Source of the DNA: Actinomycetes bacterium
GTDB lineage: Bacteria; Actinomycetota; Acidimicrobiia; Acidimicrobiales; Bog-793
Length of the DNA: 46,864 bases
Direction of reading: 5' to 3'
Assembly (NCBI GenBank): GCA_021809805.1
Contig: JAJZKA010000009.1
Span: 1-46,864 of the forward strand
Shown here one piece after another: positions 41,623 through 46,864 of the stretch. Within the stretch, counting starts at the first letter, position 1, and the number at the start of each line of letters is the position of its first letter. A model generated the notes under the pieces. It did no database searches. It saw only the letters and a list, made by a program, of their open reading frames with translations, and had not been told where the DNA came from. The position numbers and the translations under genes were made by a program.

Positions 41623-43029
41623 GTGCTGCGGCTTCACGACACTGCGACGGGCGCCGTGCGCCCGCTCGAGCTGAGAGATCCCGGCGAGGTGTCGATGTAC
41701 GTCTGCGGGCCGACGGTCTACGACTCCCCGCACATCGGCCACGGTCGCTTCGCGCTCGCCTTCGACATCTTGCGGCGGTACCTCGTGTTCAGCGGACTCG
41801 ACGTCCACTTCGTCTCGAACGTCACGGACATCGACGACCGCATCATCACCAAGGCCGCACGCGAGGGGAGGACGGAAGCCGCCGTCGCGGCGGAGTTCGA
41901 AGCCCTGTGGTGGGAAGGGATGGACGCCCTGGGCGTCCTCCGCCCCGGCGACGTGCCGCACGCCACCGAGTACATCGACGACATGGTGGCGCTCGTGGCG
42001 GACCTCGAGGCCAAGGGGGCGGCGTACGAGACCGATGACGGGGTCTACCTCGAGGTGGACACCGTCGAGGGCTATGGACTGCTCGCCCACCAGCCGCTCG
42101 GTTCGCTTCGATCCGGTGCCCGTGTGGAGGCGGCCGAGGGCAAGCGCTCGCCGCTGGACTTCGCCTTGTGGAAGAAGGCCAAGCCCGGGGAGCCCTGGTG
42201 GAGCTCGCCGTGGGGGCCGGGTCGGCCCGGATGGCACACCGAGTGCGTGGCGATGTCGCTCGACCTGCTCGGCGAGGGATTCGACATCCACGGCGGGGCC
42301 CAGGACCTGATCTTTCCTCACCACGAGAACGAGCGCGCCCAGGCCGTCGCCGAAGGTCGGCGGTTCGCTCGCCACTGGGTGCACTGCGGGTGGGTGTCGG
42401 TCGGTGGCGAGAAGATGTCCAAGTCGCTGCGCAACTTCACCACGATCGCCGACATGCTCGCGGGCAGCGACGCCCGCGCGTTCCGCCTCCTCGTGCTGCG
42501 CGCCCACTACCGCTCGCCGATCGAGGTCATGCCCGAGACGATCGCGGACGCCGAGAAGGGGCTCGCCCGGCTCGACGCCCTGGCGCGGCGCCTGTCGCTT
42601 CCCGATCCCCTCGCCGCGCCCGCCGGAGGTGCGCTCGTGCGTGGCGACGCCGTCGCGAGCGTGCCGGGGCCGGTCGACGACGTCGCGATCGCAGAGTTCT
42701 GCGAGCACATGGACGACGACTTGGACACGCCGGCAGCCCTCGGTGGCGTCTTCGAGCTGGTGAACCGTGCGAACGCTGCAGCCGATGCCGGCGACGACGA
42801 GCGTGCGGCCGTTCTCGGCCGCACGGTGGCAATCCTGTGCGGTGCGCTCGGTTTGGGGCTGCGCGGGGCCGTGGACGACGTCGACGCGCCGACGACGCAG
42901 CTCGTGGCGGAGCGTGACGCGGCGCGCCGGGCGCGTGACTTCGCCCGCGCGGACGCGCTGCGCGACGAGCTGGTTGCCAAGGGCTGGATCGTCGAGGACG
43001 GCCCGGACGGCACCGTCGTCCGCCGCTGA
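41623..43029 (+). CDS. cysS: Cysteinyl-tRNA synthetase
   Basis: A 468-residue class I synthetase charging tRNA-Cys. YVCGPTVYDSPHIGHGRFALAFD carries the zinc-binding Cys and the HIGH motif, HTECVAM gives further zinc ligands, IHGGAQDLIFPHHENERAQ is conserved, and KMSKS is GEKMSKSLRNF. The related enzyme MshC ends differently, and full length with a C-terminal domain (ARRARDFARADALRDEL) favours CysS. The start is GTG 41623, probably leaderless. It is divergent from valS. Confidence 0.96.
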   Translation: MLRLHDTATGAVRPLELRDPGEVSMYVCGPTVYDSPHIGHGRFALAFDILRRYLVFSGLDVHFVSNVTDIDDRIITKAAREGRTEAAVAAEFEALWWEGMDALGVLRPGDVPHATEYIDDMVALVADLEAKGAAYETDDGVYLEVDTVEGYGLLAHQPLGSLRSGARVEAAEGKRSPLDFALWKKAKPGEPWWSSPWGPGRPGWHTECVAMSLDLLGEGFDIHGGAQDLIFPHHENERAQAVAEGRRFARHWVHCGWVSVGGEKMSKSLRNFTTIADMLAGSDARAFRLLVLRAHYRSPIEVMPETIADAEKGLARLDALARRLSLPDPLAAPAGGALVRGDAVASVPGPVDDVAIAEFCEHMDDDLDTPAALGGVFELVNRANAAADAGDDERAAVLGRTVAILCGALGLGLRGAVDDVDAPTTQLVAERDAARRARDFARADALRDELVAKGWIVEDGPDGTVVRR

Positions 43030-43133
43030 GGCACGCGGGATCGGGGAAACCGGGTGCGGCCACCGCTTCCTGCTAGCGTCCCTGGCGCAACGGGGGCGTC
43101 GCCAGCCGACGGGTGGGGACGCGTCCGGCAGCT

Positions 43134-43181
43134 GGACCGTACGGTCGTGCGGGAAGAGGACCGTGCGGTCGTGCGGGAAGA
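43134..43181. repeat. 24-bp tandem duplication in the cold-shock gene leader
   Basis: Units at 43134-43157 and 43158-43181 differ by one base. Each contains ACCGT/ACGGT-type inverted pieces, so the leader RNA can fold in alternative ways. Confidence 0.85.
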
Positions 43182-43210
43182 GACGAGCAGGATGAAAGGG
43201 GATCGCCACC

Positions 43211-43414
43211 GTGGCATCGGGGACGGTCAAGTGGTTCAACGCGGAGAAGGGCTACGGGTTCATCTCGCAGCCTGATGGGGGCGCCGATGTGTTCGTCCAC
43301 CACACCGCGATCCAGATGAACGGGTACCGCGTGCTCGAAGAGGGCCAGGCGGTCGAGTTCAGCGTCGAGGAGGGTCCGAAGGGCCTCATGGCGAAGGACG
43401 TACGGCCGGCCTGA
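43211..43414 (+). CDS. Cold-shock protein (CspA family)
   Basis: A 67-residue single OB-fold nucleic acid chaperone. [15 protein letters not shown] is RNP1-containing, DVFVHH is RNP2, and [15 protein letters not shown] completes the domain. GTG 43211 has AAAGGGG about 10 bases upstream. A duplicated 24-bp leader element and a very strong terminator palindrome surround it, so it is a single-gene unit. Cold-shock leaders often regulate translation; whether this duplication does so is unknown. Confidence 0.96.
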   Translation: MASGTVKWFNAEKGYGFISQPDGGADVFVHHTAIQMNGYRVLEEGQAVEFSVEEGPKGLMAKDVRPA

Positions 43415-43534
43415 CGATCTCCGAGCCGTCGGCGCGCTCCTTCGGGCCCCGACCGCGCCAGTCGTTCATCCGAGTGTTCGCGCGCCGCTGGCGCGCGCTG
43501 TGCCGTGCGGCGCGCCCGCGGTGACACGGTCCTC

Positions 43535-43566
43535 GGCGACGGTCCTCGTCGACGAGGACCGTCGCC
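43535..43566 (+). terminator. Perfect 32-bp palindrome, likely terminator
   Basis: 16 bases starting GGCGACGGTCCTCGTC are followed at once by their exact complement, about 120 bases past the cold-shock gene stop. As RNA it forms a long stem with no designed loop. It may also be a protein-binding site. Confidence 0.65.
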
Positions 43567-43596
43567 GGTCCCGCATGAGCCCGACTCCGCTCAGAA

Positions 43597-43612
43597 GTTA
43601 CTTATAAGTAAC
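43597..43612. promoter_or_regulatory. AT-rich perfect 16-bp palindrome (operator candidate) before the acyl-CoA dehydrogenase gene
   Basis: GTTACTTATAAGTAAC is a perfect palindrome in a GC-rich gap. Such sites upstream of acyl-CoA dehydrogenase genes are typical of TetR-family lipid regulators; no regulator gene is adjacent. It also contains TATAAG, a possible -10. Confidence 0.65.
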
Positions 43613-43622
43613 ATCGGGGTAG
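43597..43622 (+). promoter_or_regulatory. Candidate SigF-type promoter of the acyl-CoA dehydrogenase gene
   Basis: GTTACT (43597-43602), 14 bases, GGGTAG (43617-43622): the same geometry as the rsbV promoter. The -35 lies inside the palindrome, so a repressor would block it. Confidence 0.35.
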
Positions 43623-43682
43623 GCCTGCGCCGGGTACTCCGACGCGAGGGTCGCCGGAGACGGTGCCGAAGGGGAGAGGGAC

Positions 43683-44897
43683 ATGACGGAGTTCTCACTC
43701 GAGCTGAACGAGGACCAGCTGCAGATCCAAAAGTGGGTGCACGACTTCGCAGAGAACGTGATGCGCCCCGAGGCGCACGAATGGGACGAGCGTGAAGAGA
43801 CGCCGTGGCCCATCATCAAAGAGGCGGCGAAGATCGGGCTGTACTCGTTCGACTTCGTCGCCAATTGCTTCCTCGACCCGACCGGTCTGTTGATGGCGCT
43901 GGTCAACGAGGAGATGAGCTGGGGCGACGCCGGGATCGCGCTGGCGATCTTCGGCTCCACTCTTGCCGTGGCAGGGATCTACGCGAACGGCACGCCCGAG
44001 CAGCAAGGTGAGTGGATTCCCCAGTGCTTCGGCACCCCCGACGATGTGAAGCTCGCGGCGTTCGGAGTCTCCGAGCCAGACGCCGGCTCGGACGTCTCGT
44101 CCCTCAAGTCCCGTGCCGTCTACGACGAGGCAAAGGACGAGTGGGTCTTGAACGGGACCAAGACGTGGATCACGAACGGCGGGATCGCCAACACCCACGT
44201 CGTGGTCGTCTCGGTGGACCCTGAGCTCGGGAGCCGCGGGCACGCGAGCTTCATCGTGCCCGAGGGCACGCCAGGGATCAGCCAGGGCCAGAAGTTCAAG
44301 AAGATGGGCATCCGCGCCTCGCACACCGCCGAGGTCGTCCTCGACGACTGCCGAGTGCCAGGCCGCTGTCTGCTCGGTGGCAAAGAGAAGCTGGACGAGC
44401 GCCTCGCCCGGGCACGTGAGGGCAAACGGACCTCAACGCAGGCCGCGATGGCCACCTTCGAAGGCTCTCGGCCTTTCGTCGGTGCCCAAGCGGTCGGCAT
44501 CGCCCGGGCGGCGTACGAGTACGCGCTCGAGTACGCCAAGGAGCGCAAGCAGTTCAAGCGGGCGATCGTGGAGAACCAGGCCATCGCGTTCAAGCTGGCG
44601 GACATGAAGACGCACATCGACGCGGCACGCCTGTTGTGCTGGCGCGCTGCGTGGATGGCGCGCACGGGCAAGAAGTTCGAGAGCGGCGAGGGCTCCCAGT
44701 CGAAGCTGTTCGCCGGGGAGACCGCGGTGTGGGTCACCGAGCAGGCGATCCAGATCCTCGGTGGGTACGGCTACGTCCGCGAGTACCCCGTCGAGCGCTG
44801 GCACCGCGACGCCAAGATCTACACCATCTTCGAGGGGACCTCGGAGATCCAGCGCCTCGTGATCGCGCGGGCGATCTCCGGCGTCCACGTCAAGTGA
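43683..44897 (+). CDS. Acyl-CoA dehydrogenase
   Basis: A 404-residue FAD enzyme of fatty-acid beta-oxidation type, making the trans-2-enoyl-CoA. AFGVSEPDAGSDVSSLKSRA and WVLNGTKTWITNGGIA line the FAD/substrate site; YALEYAKERKQFKRAI, QILGGYGYVREYPVERWHRDAK and TIFEGTSEIQRL follow, the Glu of FEGT being the catalytic base. ATG 43683 has GGGGAGAGGG upstream. Electron-transfer flavoprotein genes are not in the window. The IS element begins just after its stop, so the coding sequence is intact. The operator-like palindrome suggests control by a lipid-responsive repressor. Confidence 0.95.
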   Translation: MTEFSLELNEDQLQIQKWVHDFAENVMRPEAHEWDEREETPWPIIKEAAKIGLYSFDFVANCFLDPTGLLMALVNEEMSWGDAGIALAIFGSTLAVAGIYANGTPEQQGEWIPQCFGTPDDVKLAAFGVSEPDAGSDVSSLKSRAVYDEAKDEWVLNGTKTWITNGGIANTHVVVVSVDPELGSRGHASFIVPEGTPGISQGQKFKKMGIRASHTAEVVLDDCRVPGRCLLGGKEKLDERLARAREGKRTSTQAAMATFEGSRPFVGAQAVGIARAAYEYALEYAKERKQFKRAIVENQAIAFKLADMKTHIDAARLLCWRAAWMARTGKKFESGEGSQSKLFAGETAVWVTEQAIQILGGYGYVREYPVERWHRDAKIYTIFEGTSEIQRLVIARAISGVHVK

Positions 44898-44906
44898 ACT
44901 ACCTCT

Positions 44907-44964
44907 GCCTGAAGGCGGAAGGCTTCCGGTCGGAAGTCCCACCATCGGGCTCGGGCTTTCAGGC
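44907..44964 (-). ncRNA. Structured IS end / candidate omega (reRNA) guide region
   Basis: GCCTGAAGGC (44907-44916) pairs with GCTTTCAGGC (44955-44964) with one mismatch, enclosing the hairpin CTTCC-GGTC-GGAAG (44923-44936). It lies downstream of tnpB on its strand, the place where the guide RNA and right end of IS605 elements overlap. RNA identity is inferred from position and folding. Confidence 0.45.
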
Positions 44965-44995
44965 CTCTGCCGACGAGAGGTCGAAGTGACCGGGG

Positions 44996-46339
44996 TCACG
45001 CCTTGCTCCCGACGGTGATACGGACCCTGCTCTTGTTCGCGCTTCCCCGCCATGGCAACCCAGAGGGCTCTGCCTCCTCTTTCGAGGAGTCCCGGTTCGT
45101 ACCCGGGAACGCTGTGACCGGCGTTCCACCGGCCAGGACGGACTGGAGCGCCCGCCGCTTGATGTTGATGGCACCGACCACATCGGCGTGAGCGGTGTAG
45201 CCACACTGCTTGCAGTCGAACAGCTCCCTGCGGGGGCGGTTCTCCTGGTCCTTGTACGAGCACTCCGGACAGGTGAGCGAGGTCCACGGTGCGGGCACCT
45301 CTTGGGTGAGGTGGCCGTGCCTCTTTGCCTTGTGCTCGGTCCTGGTGCGGATGGCACCCCAGCTCTTGTCCAAGATGCCCCGGTTGAGCCCCGCCTTCTG
45401 GGAGACGTTGGTTCCGGGGTCATCCACGGTGCCCTTGGCAGACGCCGTCATGGCCTTCACTGTCAGGTCCTCGAACCCGACCAGGCGGTGGTTCCTCGCC
45501 AGTGTCGTGCTCACCTGCTCACAGAAGTCCCGACGCCGCCTCCGTGCACGAGCATGGAGTGCCGCCATCTGTCGGTTGGTCTCGTCAAGTCGATGTGAGG
45601 TCTTCCTCCTCTTCTCCCGCTCTTCTTTGGAGAGCTTCTTGTTCTCCTTCTTCCGGGCTTCCTTCTGGCGCTCACGCTTTCGCTCGAGGCGCACCTTGCG
45701 CTTCAGCTCCCCGGGCCTCCAGAACTCCTGGTCCAAGAGACGCCCATCGGAGATGGCGACCGGTACCGCTACCCCCACGTCGACCCCGACCGCAGAGTCC
45801 CAGTCGGAGACACGTGGCTTGGTGGGACAGCGCTTGTGGACCTCCACCAACAGGGTCACCCAACAAGTGCCGTCGGGCTCCTCTTCGTAGGTGCCAGAGC
45901 AGATGCGCGTCCCGACCACCGAACGGTGCAATCGCACCTTCACCCACCCCATCCCCTGGAGCTTCACCTCGCCCCAGCGCTTGGACACACGGCGCAGCTT
46001 CACTCCCTGGGGGTCCCTCCACTTGTAGCCCCCGGACCTCTTGGTCCACGTCGGGTAGCCGCTCTCTCCCGCAAAGAACCGCCGGTAGGCGTCGTTGGTG
46101 TCCAAGAGGGCCTGCTGGAGCACCTGGGAGGGAGCGGTCTTCAGGTACGCATACGCCTCTGTGTCCCGCAGCTCCTTCAAGAAGGTGGTCTGCTCGGTGT
46201 ACCCGACCCGTTCTCCGAAGACCTTCCATGCGGTATCGCGCTGCTCCTTGGCGACGTTCTTCACCGCCCGGCAGCACCCGGCTATCTGACGCCCCTGCTG
46301 GCGCTGTTCCTTGCTCGGGTAGGCGCGCAGCTTCATCCC
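44996..46339 (-). CDS. tnpB: TnpB RNA-guided nuclease (OrfB, IS605 family)
   Basis: A protein of about 447 residues with the RuvC-like nuclease of TnpB: AVGVDVGVAVPVAISDG (first Asp), LVGFEDLTVKAM (Glu), then a zinc finger CPECSYKD...FDCKQCGYTAHAD with the last Asp in HADVVGAINIK. A long Lys/Arg-rich helix (KRKVRLERKRERQKEARKK) precedes the Glu region. All catalytic residues are present, so it may be active. Starts at 46339, 46399 or 46426 are possible; 46339 gives MKLRAYPSKEQ, the usual TnpB beginning. Confidence 0.92.
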   Translation of the reverse strand, partial: GMKLRAYPSKEQRQQGRQIAGCCRAVKNVAKEQRDTAWKVFGERVGYTEQTTFLKELRDTEAYAYLKTAPSQVLQQALLDTNDAYRRFFAGESGYPTWTKRSGGYKWRDPQGVKLRRVSKRWGEVKLQGMGWVKVRLHRSVVGTRICSGTYEEEPDGTCWVTLLVEVHKRCPTKPRVSDWDSAVGVDVGVAVPVAISDGRLLDQEFWRPGELKRKVRLERKRERQKEARKKENKKLSKEEREKRRKTSHRLDETNRQMAALHARARRRRRDFCEQVSTTLARNHRLVGFEDLTVKAMTASAKGTVDDPGTNVSQKAGLNRGILDKSWGAIRTRTEHKAKRHGHLTQEVPAPWTSLTCPECSYKDQENRPRRELFDCKQCGYTAHADVVGAINIKRRALQSVLAGGTPVTAFPGTNRDSSKEEAEPSGLPWRGSANKSRVRITVGSKA

Positions 46340-46424
46340 CCGCCGCCCGCGTTGGTTGTGGGGGTCACGCCTGCCAAGACCCGTGCGCTTGTGGGGCATA
46401 CACCCCAATAGTAGCGTTGGCGTC

Positions 46425-46841
46425 ATGCCCAGTGATGCACCTGTCCGTACGGGCCGACATGTGGTATGGGCTTGTCACGCTCACTTGGTGTTCGTCACCA
46501 AGTACCGCCGCGGAGCGCTCACGAAGTCGATGCTGGAACGACTCCGTCAAGTCTTTATGGAAGTGTGCGAGGACTTCGGGGTCATGCTTGTCGAGATGGA
46601 CGGGGAGGACGACCATGTCCACCTCCTGGTCGAGTTCCCGCCTACGGTCCAGCTGTCACGGCTCGTGAACTCCCTCAAGGGCGTCTCGTCCAGGAGACTG
46701 CGCCAGGAGTACGCCTCTCACATAAAGCGGCACCTGTGGGGAGGGCACTTCTGGTCACGGTCCTACTTCGTCGGGACCTGTGGTGGTGCCCCGCTCTCGG
46801 TGCTCGCCGACTACATCAACTCGCAGAAGACGCCGTCTTGA
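46425..46841 (+). CDS. tnpA: TnpA Y1 transposase (IS200/IS605 family)
   Basis: A 138-residue HUH single-strand transposase. GRHVVWACHAHLVFVTKYRR opens the domain, the metal-binding HUH motif is H64-V-H66 in DDHVHLLVEF, and the nucleophile is Y130 in LADYINSQ. It is complete and looks intact. ATG 46425 overlaps the outermost possible tnpB start on the other strand, so the two genes share a compact divergent start region with TACACCCCAATAG just upstream. Confidence 0.94.
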   Translation: MPSDAPVRTGRHVVWACHAHLVFVTKYRRGALTKSMLERLRQVFMEVCEDFGVMLVEMDGEDDHVHLLVEFPPTVQLSRLVNSLKGVSSRRLRQEYASHIKRHLWGGHFWSRSYFVGTCGGAPLSVLADYINSQKTPS

Positions 46842-46864
46842 CGTTGTGGCGGGTTGTGAACGCG

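Larger units (their letters stand above)
44898..46864. mobile_element. IS200/IS605-family element (right end and both genes; other end beyond the window)
   Basis: Divergent tnpB (minus) and tnpA (plus) form an IS605-type pair. One end lies between the acyl-CoA dehydrogenase stop and tnpB, where subterminal hairpins are found. The end beyond tnpA is not identifiable before the window stops. The exact boundary is not defined. Confidence 0.75.

Noticed and set aside
1-46864. tRNA or rRNA genes
   Set aside because: No cloverleaf with a GGTTCGA-type T-arm and no rRNA-like stretch was found by eye in the gaps; a tRNA scan could overturn this.

Overview
The window comes from a very GC-rich bacterium with many GTG starts, short intergenic gaps, a katG/Fur pair, an F420-type (deazaflavin) nitroreductase, a SigB/SigF-type sigma factor with RsbV and RsbW, and probable leaderless promoters. 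Together these point to an Actinomycetota chromosome, plausibly class Acidimicrobiia; the class is inference. No rRNA, tRNA or CRISPR was seen.

Layout. 1-8 kb: the tail of a probable branched-chain-type ABC transporter ATPase, its substrate-binding protein, two consecutive pairs of ThDP-dependent dehydrogenase E1 alpha/beta subunits without E2 or E3, a cupin resembling dihydroxyacetophenone dioxygenases, and a C1B cysteine peptidase. 8-17 kb: a 14-TM MFS exporter, an hsp20 gene broken by an in-frame TAG, a HAD phosphatase, divergent katG and fur, a shortened GNAT acetyltransferase, a gamma-glutamyltransferase and a small unknown protein. 17-25 kb: a GHKL kinase with a triplicated 24-bp repeat in its ATP-binding box, an ABC ATPase remnant, a small basic Rho-N-like protein, a YbhN/LPG-synthase-like membrane protein, a Ddn-family protein, 3-hydroxyacyl-CoA dehydrogenase, flavin reductase, a YihY membrane protein and an overlapping GHKL kinase/SpoIIE phosphatase pair. 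25-37 kb: carbohydrate genes (glucan phosphorylase, glgX, rpiA, then pgl, gnd, pgi on the other strand) interrupted by an NCS1 permease and pncA, then an epimerase with a repeat-built tail. 36.8-38.5 kb: rsbV-rsbW-sigF. 38.9-43.4 kb: divergent valS and cysS, and a cold-shock gene. 43.7-46.8 kb: an acyl-CoA dehydrogenase with an AT-rich palindrome at its promoter, followed directly by an IS200/IS605-type element (tnpB, tnpA).

How the genes work together. Glucan phosphorylase and GlgX would turn glycogen into glucose-1-phosphate, feeding Pgi and the pentose-phosphate enzymes (Pgl, Gnd, RpiA); zwf is not here. RsbV, RsbW, the sigma factor, two further GHKL kinases and a membrane-anchored SpoIIE phosphatase have the makings of a partner-switching stress circuit. 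Four upstream regions carry a GTT/GGGTA promoter with the same 16-nt geometry. The E1/cupin/ABC region looks like a catabolic locus for an unidentified keto compound.

Two sequence-wide habits stand out: short tandem duplications of 12-27 bp at about ten places, three of them inside reading frames, and a TA-rich -10 hexamer (often TAGGGT) six to nine bases before start codons, suggesting leaderless mRNAs.
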